From assembly GCF_000735585.1 (NCBI RefSeq), contig NZ_JNNO01000046.1, positions 102,478 to 166,477 on the forward strand: 64,000 nt of DNA. The letters run 5' to 3'. This document shows, piece after piece, positions 49,619 to 58,867 of this stretch; within the stretch, counting starts at the first letter, position 1; each line of letters begins with the position of its first letter. Origin of the DNA: Devosia sp. LC5. GTDB lineage: Bacteria > Pseudomonadota > Alphaproteobacteria > Rhizobiales > Devosiaceae. Both the position numbers and the translations under genes were made by a program. The notes beneath the pieces are model-generated. The model was not told where the DNA came from. It was given only the letters and a program-made list of their open reading frames with translations, and searched no databases.

Positions 49619-50454
49619 CGTGCTGCCAGAACCTCGATCTGTTCGGGATGAGTAATCTCGATGCGTGGGCCATCCCGATCGTCCACCCAGCCTCTGATAC
49701 GAACCAGCGCCCCTTCTAGGGCCGATGGATCGATGCCGTCCGCGGCAAATAGCCTGAGCGCAGACGCTTCGATCACTGCGGTGAAATCTTCTTTCCAGAA
49801 CCGGCCAAAGTTCAAATAGACCCGCCCGCCGGATTGATCGGCAAGCAGGACACGTCCCTCGACAAGTTCGTAATGGCCCTGCCGATCCAGAAGATCGGCC
49901 GGCCGATCCGCCGCACGAGTGCTGTAATAGGGATCGGCCCAGATGCCAAGCCCGGCCAAACGCGCACGCCCTTCGGCCGCGAACAGCAGATCGAGGCATT
50001 TGCGGTTATCGGGGAAGGAATAGACGCGGGCCAGGCCTTGCGCGACCATGTGTTGCTGCGCCCAGATCTCGCCATCCGCACCATCGACGAAGACATGAGC
50101 GAGCGCCCGGTCATAACGATCGATCTCTTCACCGCCATAGCCGAGGCGCACGGGCTTGTTGAGGGCAATGGCTTCGAGCGCGGTTTTGGCCTCCGGCGCC
50201 AGCGGCCAGGTCTCAAAACCATCGCGGCCCAGCGGGAGTTTGGGGGCCTGCGTGCCGATCATGCGCACGACCAGGCCATTGTCGAGCACGACGGTGTCGC
50301 CATCGGTGACCTGGGTCACGATGCCGCCCGGGACCATGCGCAAATCCTCGCAAGCGAGTGCCGCCGCCGAAACAGATGACAGCGCCGCTATGGCGGCGAG
50401 GCTGGCAAGACTAGTCTTAAGCAAATCGGACCCCGGCAGGATTTCGTTCACCAT
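49615..50454 (-). CDS. Secreted thermonuclease-family protein
   Basis: The 279-residue protein has a signal-like N-terminus (LLKTSLASLAAIAALSSVSAAALA) and a staphylococcal-nuclease-like domain: TQVTDGDTVVLDNGLVVRMIGTQAP (about 47-71, with the catalytic-type Arg in VRMIGT), EEIDRYDRALAHVFVDG (Arg of the second motif) and WAQQHMVAQGLARVYS. It is probably exported and degrades nucleic acid. Its stop overlaps the M48 protease start, coupling the two. AGG lies close before the ATG. Confidence 0.84.
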   Translation of the reverse strand: MVNEILPGSDLLKTSLASLAAIAALSSVSAAALACEDLRMVPGGIVTQVTDGDTVVLDNGLVVRMIGTQAPKLPLGRDGFETWPLAPEAKTALEAIALNKPVRLGYGGEEIDRYDRALAHVFVDGADGEIWAQQHMVAQGLARVYSFPDNRKCLDLLFAAEGRARLAGLGIWADPYYSTRAADRPADLLDRQGHYELVEGRVLLADQSGGRVYLNFGRFWKEDFTAVIEASALRLFAADGIDPSALEGALVRIRGWVDDRDGPRIEITHPEQIEVLAAR

Positions 50455-50550
50455 GCACCTAAATAGGCCAAAAAATCATTACCGCTTGATAACTTTAGCG
50501 GCGGTGTGGCCGAAAGGTCGCGCAGTTGTGACGCGGGAGTGGACCAGGCT

Positions 50551-51249
50551 TTATTCGCCCTTGAACAGTTTTTTGAGCATGGCGGCCATGGGGCCGGTTT
50601 CGGGGAGGGCGGCCTGTGGTTTGGCCGGGCGCGCCTGGCGAATATGGCTCTGGCCCTTGGGGGTTGCCTTGGCCAGGGCTGGTTCGGCAGCATTGGCCAG
50701 CGCCAGCTTGTTCATGAAGCCGTTGTCGTCGCCCTTGAGCACGAGCCCGATATGCTTGCCGATGCCGTCGAGCAGGGGATCGAGCCAGGCCTGGTCGGCC
50801 TTGGCGAAATCGCCCAGCACATGGTGGGTGACGAATTCCTTGCCGGGATGGCCGATGCCGAGGCGGATGCGCTTGTAGTCGAGCCCGATCTGGGGATCGA
50901 TGGAGCGCAGGCCATTGTGCCCGCCGTTGCCGCCCCCGACCTTGACCCGCACCTTGCCCGCGGCGAGATCGAGTTCGTCATAGAGCACGATGATGTCAGC
51001 GGGCGCGATCTTATAGAACTGGGCGGCCTGCTGAACGCTATCGCCCGAGCGGTTCATGAAGGTCTGCGGCTTGAGCAGCATGACCTTTTCGCCATCGATA
51101 CTGGCTTCGGACAGCAGCGCGGAGTGCTTGGTCTTCCAGGGACCGGCATTATGCTCGCGCGCCACGGCATCAATGGCCATGAAGCCAATATTGTGCCGGT
51201 TGCCGGAATATTGGTTGCCCGGATTGCCCAGGCCCACGAGCAGCTTCAT
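50551..51249 (-). CDS. pth: Peptidyl-tRNA hydrolase
   Basis: Pth frees tRNA from peptidyl-tRNA dropped by ribosomes. The 232-residue protein has the start MKLLVGLGNPGNQYSGNRHNIGF with the catalytic His19, the Asn/Asp motifs KPQTFMNRSGDSV and KVGGGNGGHNGLRSI, and GIGHPGKEFVTHHVLGDF. The C-terminal tail of about 40 residues beyond the usual 190 is Ala/Pro/Lys-rich, as in many alphaproteobacteria. It lies 70 bases after rplY, separated by a hairpin, in the common rplY-pth order. Confidence 0.96.
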   Translation of the reverse strand: MKLLVGLGNPGNQYSGNRHNIGFMAIDAVAREHNAGPWKTKHSALLSEASIDGEKVMLLKPQTFMNRSGDSVQQAAQFYKIAPADIIVLYDELDLAAGKVRVKVGGGNGGHNGLRSIDPQIGLDYKRIRLGIGHPGKEFVTHHVLGDFAKADQAWLDPLLDGIGKHIGLVLKGDDNGFMNKLALANAAEPALAKATPKGQSHIRQARPAKPQAALPETGPMAAMLKKLFKGE

Positions 51250-51271
51250 CGAAAGCTCCGAAAATGGATGA

Positions 51272-51289
51272 GGCGACCCGAAGGCCGCC
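51272..51289 (-). promoter_or_regulatory. UUCG-loop hairpin between rplY and pth
   Basis: On the minus strand GGCGGCC and GGTCGCC pair (one G-U) around a TTCG loop, a very stable RNA hairpin. It could protect the rplY mRNA or lower pth expression. No T-run follows. Confidence 0.6.
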
Positions 51290-51319
51290 CCAATAGTCTA
51301 GCGCAAAGACAAAAGACGA

Positions 51320-51952
51320 TTACTCGGCCTTTGCTTCGCCCTCGCCTTCAGCGGCATCGGTCTCGCCGCCTTCAGACGACTTGAGCGCCGACGGTGCAAC
51401 GATGGTGGCGATCGTCACGTCTTCTTCGTGGCTGTGGTCGGTGGCACCGGCCGGCAGCTTGACGTTGGAGATGTGGATGGTATCGCCGATATCCAGACCC
51501 GTCAGATCGACGGTGACTTCTTCAGGGATATTGGATGCATCGACGGTCAGGTCGAGCGTGTGGTGCACGATATTGAGCGTACCACCGCGCTTCAGGCCCG
51601 GGCTGGCTTCTTCATTGATGAAGTTGACATGCACCTGGACATTGAGCTTGGAGCCCTTGCCGACGCGCAGGAAATCCACATGCAGGGCAAAGTCCTTGAC
51701 CGGATCAAGCTGGTAATCGCGCGGGATCACCGAATGCTTGGTGCCATCGACGTCCAGCTCGAGGACGTGGCTGAGGAAGCCACCAGCATAGATGGACTTC
51801 ATCGCATCCTTGTAGGCGATGGAGATGGTGACGGGGGGCTTTTTGTCACCGTAGATAACAGCGGGAACGAGTCCCTGACGACGCAGCTCACGAGCGGCCC
51901 CCTTGCCCACTCCCTCACGCGCCTGTGCCTTGAGCACTCTAGTCTCAGCCAT
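51320..51952 (-). CDS. rplY: Large ribosomal subunit protein bL25 (CTC form)
   Basis: bL25 binds 5S rRNA. The 210-residue CTC (long) form begins [35 protein letters not shown] and has the second beta domain (about 95-185, [36 protein letters not shown]) with an acidic tail rich in Glu and Ala. ATG 51952 gives the family start; ATG 51964 is four codons longer. It is the first gene before pth on the minus strand. Confidence 0.95.
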   Translation of the reverse strand: MAETRVLKAQAREGVGKGAARELRRQGLVPAVIYGDKKPPVTISIAYKDAMKSIYAGGFLSHVLELDVDGTKHSVIPRDYQLDPVKDFALHVDFLRVGKGSKLNVQVHVNFINEEASPGLKRGGTLNIVHHTLDLTVDASNIPEEVTVDLTGLDIGDTIHISNVKLPAGATDHSHEEDVTIATIVAPSALKSSEGGETDAAEGEGEAKAE

Positions 51953-52081
51953 GGAAATATCCATTCTGGTTGGTGCATGCCGCCACTACAACGACATACG
52001 CGCCCGTCCTCCAGGGGTGACGAGCGCTTCATGGGGCGGGCTATAGCTCAAAGGGGCAGCAGGGGCAAGGGACTGGTGCGG

Positions 52082-53326
52082 TTAGCCGTCGTTAAGTGCC
52101 GTGCGCTGGCCGCTCAGGTATTGGCGCACGGCTTCGTCGCTGGAGAGGCCGATGGCCAGGGTGAAGGCCTCGTGGGCTTCATCCTTGCGGCCGGCGCGGG
52201 CGGCGAAGTGGCCGCGGGCGGCCCAATAGGGCTGGTAATCGGCCATGCGTTTGTCATCGGCGATGGTGTCGAGGCTGGTGAGGGCCGCTTCGGGGCCGTC
52301 GCGTTCCCCAAGGGCGGCGGCGCGGTTGAGGATGACGACGGGCGAGTTGGTCAGCTGCAGCAACACATCGTAGAGCGTGACAATGGTGGGCCAATTGGCT
52401 TGGCCGGTGACGCGGCGGGCGATGTGGGCGGATTGGATCGCCGCTTCGATTTGATAACGGCCGGTGGGGCCGGCTCGATTGGCGGCGCGGAGCAGGGCTT
52501 CGGCGGCCATGACCTGCGGCTCATCCCACAGGGCGATGTCCTGTTGTTCGAGCGGTACATAGAGGCCATCGGCATCGCGCCGGGCCGGGCGGCGGGCTTC
52601 GGCGTAGAGCATCAAAGCGAGCATGCCCTTGGCCTCGGGTTCGTCGGGTAGCAGCGACACAACCAGCCGTCCGAGCCAGATGGCTTCGTCGGCCAGGCGG
52701 TCAGCAGCGGCATCGCCGATTTCGGTCCAGCCCTTGGCATAGGCGGCATAGATGGCTTCAAGCACGGCATCGAGCCGGTCGGGCAGGTCTTCGCGCTCGG
52801 GGATGGAAAAGGGGATGCCGGCGTCCTTGATGCGGGTTTTGGCGCGCACCAGGCGCTGGCCCATTGTAGCGGGCGGAATGAGGAAGGCGGCGGCGATGTC
52901 GATGGCGGTGAGGCCCAGAATGGTTTGCAGGATCATCGGCGCGCGCATGCCACGCTCGATGGCGGGATGGGCACAGGCGAACATCAGCGCGAGGCGCCGG
53001 TCGGGAATGGCGTCGGGATGGGCGGCGGCGTCTTCGAGTTCTTCGGCCATGAGCTGGATATGAACCTCCCCGGCGGTCCGTGTGTAGCGGCGGCGGGCGG
53101 CATCGGTCTGGCGGCGGCGGGCCACGGTCAGCAGCCAGGCGTCGGGATTGTCCGGCACGCCGTCGTCCGGCCAGGATTTGAGGGCGCTGGCAAAGGCTTC
53201 TGCCAGCGCATCCTCGGCGCCCGCGACATCGCGGGTGCGGGCGGCGAGAAAGGCGACGAGGCGGCCATAGCTGTCGCGCGCCACGCGCTCGGCGGCACGG
53301 CGCGCCTCGTTGCCTATTTCACTCAC
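52082..53326 (-). CDS. ECF42-type RNA polymerase sigma factor with C-terminal helical domain
   Basis: The 414-residue protein has a sigma-70 region 2 (LVAFLAARTRDVAGAEDALAEAFASALKSWPDDGVPDNPDAWLLTVARRRQTDAARR, about 20-75) and region 4 (MILQTILGLTAIDIAAAFLIPPATMGQRLVRAKTRIK, about 130-165), then a 250-residue helical TPR-like domain. ECF42 factors have this extension in place of an anti-sigma factor and are coupled to DGPF/YCII genes, which lie next to it here. GTG 53326 is chosen: it overlaps the stop of the first YCII gene as GTGA; an upstream TTG at 53344 is less likely. Confidence 0.88.
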   Translation of the reverse strand: MSEIGNEARRAAERVARDSYGRLVAFLAARTRDVAGAEDALAEAFASALKSWPDDGVPDNPDAWLLTVARRRQTDAARRRYTRTAGEVHIQLMAEELEDAAAHPDAIPDRRLALMFACAHPAIERGMRAPMILQTILGLTAIDIAAAFLIPPATMGQRLVRAKTRIKDAGIPFSIPEREDLPDRLDAVLEAIYAAYAKGWTEIGDAAADRLADEAIWLGRLVVSLLPDEPEAKGMLALMLYAEARRPARRDADGLYVPLEQQDIALWDEPQVMAAEALLRAANRAGPTGRYQIEAAIQSAHIARRVTGQANWPTIVTLYDVLLQLTNSPVVILNRAAALGERDGPEAALTSLDTIADDKRMADYQPYWAARGHFAARAGRKDEAHEAFTLAIGLSSDEAVRQYLSGQRTALNDG

Positions 53327-53667
53327 GGTTCGCGGGTCGGCCAAATGGGCCGCACTTCGACCGTGCCATATTGCGCACTGGGGCAGCGGGCGGCCCAGGC
53401 GATGGCGGCGTCGAGATCGGGCACGTCGAGCATCACATAGCCGGCAAACTGTTCCTTGGTGTCGGCATAGGGGCCGTCGAGGATTTCCGGGGTGCCGGAG
53501 CGGCGCGTGACGCTCTTGCCGTCCTTGCTGGAGCCCAGACGTTCGCCCGGCGTGCCGGCGCCGGCCTTGAGCAGGGCTTCGCGGAAAGCGGCATATTCGC
53601 CCCAGAGCGAGGGTGGTGCCTTGGCGAGGGCTTCGTCGTCGTGATGGATGAGGAGCATGTAGCGCAT
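53323..53667 (-). CDS. YCII/DGPF-domain protein 1
   Basis: The 114-residue protein starts MRYMLLIHHDDEALAKAP and has the DGPF-type motif DGPYADTKEQFAGYVMLDVPDLDAAIAWAARCP (about 63-95), the YCII-related fold that is the usual partner of ECF42 sigma factors. A role as target or partner of the sigma factor is inferred. It overlaps the sigma gene by a GTGA. GGA lies about eight bases before ATG 53667. A palindromic repeat separates it from the second copy upstream. Confidence 0.85.
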   Translation of the reverse strand: MRYMLLIHHDDEALAKAPPSLWGEYAAFREALLKAGAGTPGERLGSSKDGKSVTRRSGTPEILDGPYADTKEQFAGYVMLDVPDLDAAIAWAARCPSAQYGTVEVRPIWPTREP

Positions 53668-53681
53668 GGTTTTTTCCTTTC

Positions 53682-53824
53682 GACCGGCTGACATTCAGCT
53701 AATGCTGGCCCGCAAATGGCAGTTTTCTGCGCTTCCGGTCCTCACGTACAAAAACGTACGCTCCGGTCCGGTTTCTCGCAAACTACCATTTTCGGCTCAG
53801 CCTGAGCTGAATGTCGATTGGTCT
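53682..53824. repeat. Palindromic element, family C, copy 2
   Basis: It shares a long body with 29097-29241 (AAATGGCAGTTTTCTGCGCTT, TCACGTAC...CGTACG, CCATTTTCGG) and the end GAATGTCGATTGGTCTTA. The left end is partly degraded. The right end provides the TAA stop of the second YCII gene. It splits the YCII cluster. Confidence 0.75.
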
Positions 53825-54177
53825 TATCCCTGGGTCGGCCAGACGGGGCGGACTTCAACTGTGCCCCATTGGGCGGCGGGGCAGCGGCCTGCCCAATCCA
53901 TGGCGGCGTCCATGTCGGCGGCTTCGATCAGGTAATAGCCGCCAAGCTGTTCCTTGGTCTCGGCATAGGGGCCGTCGAGCACTTCGGTCTTGCCGTTACG
54001 GATGCGAACACTGGCGGCAGTCGTGGTGGGACGCAAGCGGTCGCCCGCCAGCATGGCGCCGGCCTTGATCAGCGCTTCGTTATAGGCGGCATATTCCGGG
54101 TTCATCCCGGTGGGATTGACGGGTGTCGCGGCCATCATGGCCTGCTCGTTGCCGTGGATCAGCAGCATGAACTTCAT
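53824..54177 (-). CDS. YCII/DGPF-domain protein 2
   Basis: A 117-residue protein with the DGPF motif DGPYAETKEQLGGYYLIEAADMDAAMDWAGRCPAAQWGTVEVRP (about 69-112). It resembles copies 1 and 3. GGAGA lies seven bases before the ATG. Its TAA stop falls in the end of the family C repeat, so the C-terminus may have been set by that insertion; the conserved VEVRPVW end is still intact. A part of the ECF42-linked set. Confidence 0.85.
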   Translation of the reverse strand: MKFMLLIHGNEQAMMAATPVNPTGMNPEYAAYNEALIKAGAMLAGDRLRPTTTAASVRIRNGKTEVLDGPYAETKEQLGGYYLIEAADMDAAMDWAGRCPAAQWGTVEVRPVWPTQG

Positions 54178-54264
54178 TTTCGTCTCCGTGGTTGGATCGG
54201 AGCGGCGCCCCGATGCAACTATGTCGAAGGGGAAAGACGGGTTTCGACTCTTGGCTAAAAAAAT

Positions 54265-54615
54265 CTATCGATTGGCGTGAAACGGGCGGATTTCGATCGA
54301 TCCCCAGGTGGCGGCGGGGCATTGGGCCGCCAGTTCCACGGCGCGATTTATATCGGGCGCCTCGATGATGTAGTAGCCGCCGAATTGCTCACGGGTGTCG
54401 GCATAAGGGCCGTCATGCACCTTGAGTTCGCCGGCATCGAGCTTGATGGTCTTGGCGTCGAGGGTCGGGGAAAGACCGGCGGTGGCGACGAAGGCACCGG
54501 CCTTTTCGAGGGTTTCCTGATAGGCATGCAGCTTGCCCATGAAGCCGGCCATCTGCTCGGGCGGAATGGCGGCGCCGGCTTTCTCGTCGGCATAGAGCAT
54601 CAGCAGATATTTCAT
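54265..54615 (-). CDS. YCII/DGPF-domain protein 3
   Basis: A 116-residue protein starting MKYLLMLYADEKAGAAIPPEQ with DGPYADTREQFGGYYIIEAPDINRAVELAAQCPAATWGSIEIRPF (about 69-113). It is the first gene of the cluster. ATG 54615 gives the family N-terminus; an upstream extension of nine residues is not needed. Together the three copies suggest duplication within one regulon. Confidence 0.85.
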   Translation of the reverse strand: MKYLLMLYADEKAGAAIPPEQMAGFMGKLHAYQETLEKAGAFVATAGLSPTLDAKTIKLDAGELKVHDGPYADTREQFGGYYIIEAPDINRAVELAAQCPAATWGSIEIRPFHANR

Positions 54616-54703
54616 CGCGCGTCTCCTTCCAGCGGGCACCATAGCCCGTCATGGCTATGTCGCGCGAGGGTGGGAGATTTCGACACTTCCAGCCGGCCGA
54701 AGG

Positions 54704-54730
54704 TAAATTTCTGCCAGTGGCAGAAATTTA
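54704..54730. promoter_or_regulatory. Perfect 27-base palindrome between prs and the YCII cluster
   Basis: TAAATTTCTGCCA and TGGCAGAAATTTA pair exactly about a single central base. It is AT-rich at the base and GC-rich at the tip, like a bidirectional terminator, but equally fits an operator. It lies 46 bases past the prs stop and 88 bases upstream of YCII gene 3. Confidence 0.55.
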
Positions 54731-54776
54731 GGTGAGAAGGCCATGAGAGCTGCGCTCGAATGGCGATGGGCAGAAA

Positions 54777-55709
<933 letters not shown>

Positions 55710-55825
55710 GGGTGCGATCCTGTCTCAACAGCGCCCGTAAAGCGGGCGTTTCCAGTTTCGCGGGCAGCTTTAGCGAGTCCCAACCAGACTCGCAACGGAA
55801 CAAATGGATGATAGCTAAATAAGAT

Positions 55826-56593
55826 TCACGTCAGGGCGATGACGGCGATCTGCCGGCCGGTCGTGGTGCCCTGATGGGTGGCATAGCGGTGGGAGAAATA
55901 GCGCTCGGGATTGCCATAGGTGCAGAGGCCGACGCGATCGATTTTGCTGACGCCGGACGAGGCGATCTGGTCGGCCACGAAAGCGGGCAGGTTGAAGTGT
56001 TCGCGGCCGCCGGGGGGCGTGGTGAAATAGTCCATGCCGCCGGGATGGAGGGCGAGGAAATCGGCCATGAATTGGGGGCCGACTTCGTAATTGGGGGCCG
56101 AGACGGTGGGGCCGATGGCGGCGAGGATGCGGGCGGGATTGGCGCCCAGCGCCATCATGGCCGCGATGGTGTTGCCGATAATGCCGTCAATGGCGCCGCG
56201 CCAGCCGGCATGGGCGGCCCCGACAATGCCGGCTTCCGGATCGGCGAAGAGGATTGGGGTGCAATCGGCGGTCAGGATGCCCAGCGCTACGCCGGGGCGG
56301 GCGGTGACCATGGCGTCGGCTTCGACGCGCGGGCCGGTATGCGGGCCGGTCAGTGTGACGACGGCACTGGAATGAACCTGCTTGAGCAGGGCCAGTTGAT
56401 GAGGCTCAAAGCCGAGTGTCGCCGCGACCATCTTGCGGTTATCGGCCACAATTGCCGGATCGTCGCCGCCGGTGTCGGAGACATTGAGGCCGGCAAAGAT
56501 GCCCGTGGAGAGCCCGCCCTGGCGGCCGAAAAAGGCGTGGCGCACGGCGGGGATGGCGATCAGGCCAGCGCTCTGCTCATGAGGCACGTTCAT
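55826..56593 (-). CDS. pgeF: Purine nucleoside phosphorylase LACC1/YfiH family (polyphenol oxidase)
   Basis: This family acts as a copper- or zinc-binding purine nucleoside phosphorylase/adenosine deaminase and was named PgeF for peptidoglycan editing. The 255-residue protein has the ligands in LLKQVHSSAVV (His), GILTADCTPILF (Cys) and VGAAHAGWRGAI (His), all intact. Its ATG overlaps the upstream methyltransferase stop (ATGA), placing it in the lgt-MTase-pgeF unit. Confidence 0.93.
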   Translation of the reverse strand: MNVPHEQSAGLIAIPAVRHAFFGRQGGLSTGIFAGLNVSDTGGDDPAIVADNRKMVAATLGFEPHQLALLKQVHSSAVVTLTGPHTGPRVEADAMVTARPGVALGILTADCTPILFADPEAGIVGAAHAGWRGAIDGIIGNTIAAMMALGANPARILAAIGPTVSAPNYEVGPQFMADFLALHPGGMDYFTTPPGGREHFNLPAFVADQIASSGVSKIDRVGLCTYGNPERYFSHRYATHQGTTTGRQIAVIALT

Positions 56594-57672
56594 TGGGTAA
56601 ATCCGGGTGGCATGAGGCCGGGGCTGGCGGCGCAGAAGGCTTTGAACAAGTCGCCCATCTGCTCGGGGGCGATAAGGCGGGCCTTGGCGCTGGCGATATC
56701 GGCGGCCGAGCCCGGATTGGCGGCGCTCAGGGCCTTGGCGCGGTCACTAATGCCCAGGCGGGTGAGGAACTGGCCCTGGCCCAGTAGCGGATGGACGGCG
56801 AGGCCCGCCTTGCGCGCGATATTGCCGATGGCTTCGAAATCGACATGGGCGGACAGGTCGGTATCGCCGGGGGAGGCGAGGACATCGTCATAGGCGTGGC
56901 GGCGCACGCCTTGCAGGGTTTCCCCGGTTTGGGTGCTGCCATAGCCATAGTCGATCGCCAGCAGTACGCCGCCCTGGGCGGAGATGGTGCGGGCGAGGCG
57001 GGCGGTAACTTCGCCGGCGGCGAGGCCGACTTCGAAGACCGCATTGGGTTCGGCGTCGGCTATGGCATCGGGCATGGCCGATTGGGGGATGGGCGTGGGC
57101 GACAGGCCAAAGGCGCGCTGGCCATCGACCAGGCCGACCATGCGTTCGTGCCAGCCCTCGGCGCCGCGTACGAATTGGCGGATGGGCAGGGCATCGAAGA
57201 ATTCGTTGGCGACCACCAGCAGGGGGCCATCACCGACCTTGTCGAAACCGTCGATCCACTTGGGATCATAGGGTTCGAGGCGGGCATGCTGTTCGGCAAT
57301 GAGGGATGGATTGGTTTCAAAGAGGCGCAGGTCGAGCGCATCGCGAAAGCCCTCGACGCGGCAGGCGACGCGCAGCATATCGGCCATCAGCGTGCCGCGG
57401 CCGGGACCGAGTTCGAGCAGGGTGAAGGCCTTGGGCGAGCCCATTTGCTGGAAGATATTGGCGAAGAAAAAGCCGACCAACTCGCCGAACATCTGGCTGA
57501 TTTCGGGCGCGGTGACGAAATCGCCCTTGGCCCCGAGCGGATCGGCGCCCTTGTAATAGCCCTGCCGCGGATGGGTGAGGCAGAGGCCCATATAGGTGGC
57601 GACCGACATGGGACCCGTGGAGCGGATCTGCATGTCGATGAGTTCGGGCAGGGTTGGGTTTTCTGTCATCAT
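56590..57672 (-). CDS. SAM-dependent methyltransferase, MidA/NDUFAF7 family
   Basis: A 360-residue class I methyltransferase of the MidA family, whose mitochondrial member methylates an arginine of complex I. It has the start PTLPELIDMQIRSTGPMSVATYMGLCLTHPRQGYYKG, the SAM-binding LLELGPGRGTLMADMLR (about 81-97) and VVANEFFDALPIRQFVRGAEGWHER. It overlaps pgeF by an ATGA and the stop of lgt by an ATGA upstream, so the three genes are coupled. The bacterial target is not known. Confidence 0.92.
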   Translation of the reverse strand: MMTENPTLPELIDMQIRSTGPMSVATYMGLCLTHPRQGYYKGADPLGAKGDFVTAPEISQMFGELVGFFFANIFQQMGSPKAFTLLELGPGRGTLMADMLRVACRVEGFRDALDLRLFETNPSLIAEQHARLEPYDPKWIDGFDKVGDGPLLVVANEFFDALPIRQFVRGAEGWHERMVGLVDGQRAFGLSPTPIPQSAMPDAIADAEPNAVFEVGLAAGEVTARLARTISAQGGVLLAIDYGYGSTQTGETLQGVRRHAYDDVLASPGDTDLSAHVDFEAIGNIARKAGLAVHPLLGQGQFLTRLGISDRAKALSAANPGSAADIASAKARLIAPEQMGDLFKAFCAASPGLMPPGFTQ

Positions 57673-58490
57673 CGCAGGCCGCTTTGCTTGCGCGTCATCG
57701 CGTAGATCACCAGCCCGATCCCGGCCACGAGGATCGGCAGGCTGAGCACCTGGCCCATGGTGAGCCAGCCGCCATAAAGGTAGCCGAGCTGGATATCGGG
57801 CAGGCGCACGAATTCCACCGCGATGCGGGAGAGGGCATAGCCGATGCCGAATATGCCGGCGACCAGGCCCGGGCGGCGCAGGGCATAAAAGACATGGGTG
57901 GCGACGCGGATGACGAGGAACAGCACGATGCCTTCGAGCGCAGCTTCATAAAGCTGGCTGGGATGGCGCGGCACGCCGAGCGGATCGGTGGGGAAAATCA
58001 CGCCCCAGGGCAGATTGGTCGGCGCGCCATAGAGTTCGGAATTAACGAAATTGGCGATGCGGCCGAGTAGCAGGCCGATAGTGGCGACCGAGCCGATCAG
58101 ATCGAGCGAACTCAGCCAATTGCCGCCTTTGGAGCGGGTGAAGGCGATGGCCGCCAGCATCAGCCCGAGCATGCCGCCATGGAAGGACATGCCGCCATCG
58201 AGTGTATTGAAGACCTGGATGGGGTTGGCGAGATAATAGGGCAGATTGTAAAACAGCACATAGCCGATGCGTCCGCCCAGCACGATGGCCAGCATGGTCC
58301 AGAAGGCAAAATCCCAGATATCCTGGGCCTTGAACGGCGGCTCGCCCTTGTGCCAGAGCCGCGTATTGGCCAGCAGAAGATAGCCATAGGCCGCACCCAA
58401 GAGGGTTCCGAACAGGTAGGCCAGCGCATACCAGCGCACTGCGAGCGGGCCGATGGCGAAGGCGATGGGATCGATGTTTGGAAAGGGCAA
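57669..58490 (-). CDS. lgt: Phosphatidylglycerol-prolipoprotein diacylglyceryl transferase
   Basis: Lgt puts diacylglycerol on the cysteine of lipoprotein precursors at the inner membrane. The 273-residue protein has seven membrane segments and the family blocks AIGPLAVRWYALAYLFG, DGGMSFHGGMLGLMLA and GRIANFVNSELYG (catalytic-type Arg). TTG 58490 is chosen, with AGGAG six bases upstream and the family's MPFPNIDP start; a TTG at 58508 is possible. It is the first gene of the lgt-MTase-pgeF operon. Confidence 0.95.
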   Translation of the reverse strand: MPFPNIDPIAFAIGPLAVRWYALAYLFGTLLGAAYGYLLLANTRLWHKGEPPFKAQDIWDFAFWTMLAIVLGGRIGYVLFYNLPYYLANPIQVFNTLDGGMSFHGGMLGLMLAAIAFTRSKGGNWLSSLDLIGSVATIGLLLGRIANFVNSELYGAPTNLPWGVIFPTDPLGVPRHPSQLYEAALEGIVLFLVIRVATHVFYALRRPGLVAGIFGIGYALSRIAVEFVRLPDIQLGYLYGGWLTMGQVLSLPILVAGIGLVIYAMTRKQSGLR

Positions 58491-58612
58491 GCGGGGCTCC
58501 TGCGGCAATCGGGCGGACCATTGCCGCTTCGCCCGCTCTGGTCAAGTCGGGATCAAGGGCCTAGATATCAACTAAGAGTGCCCGCTGTGGCGACCAACAA
58601 TATAGGTGTGCG

Positions 58613-58867
58613 ATGACCCAGAACAGCAAACTTTTCGACGGTTTGGGCCGGGTGATGAATGAAGCGGCCGGCGTGGCCGATGGCGTGCGGCGGGAAGTGG
58701 AGACCGCTGTAAAGTCGCAGGCCCAGCGCTTCGTGGCCGATATGGACCTGGTCAAGCGCGAGGATTTCGACGCGCTGCGTGAGTTGGTTCAGGTGCAGGG
58801 CGAAGAGATCGATGCGCTGCGCAAGGAACTGGCGGCGCTCAAGGGCGGCAAGGCTGCCAAGGCCTGA
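58613..58867 (+). CDS. ubiK: UbiK-family accessory factor (BMFP domain)
   Basis: UbiK assists assembly of the ubiquinone synthesis complex. The 84-residue protein is helical with the BMFP pattern: an N-terminal helix (MTQNSKLFDGLGRVMNEAAGVADGVRREVE) and a coiled coil (VKREDFDALRELVQVQGEEIDALRKELAALKGG). Its size matches the family. It lies divergent from lgt and ends before repeat D. Confidence 0.85.
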   Translation: MTQNSKLFDGLGRVMNEAAGVADGVRREVETAVKSQAQRFVADMDLVKREDFDALRELVQVQGEEIDALRKELAALKGGKAAKA

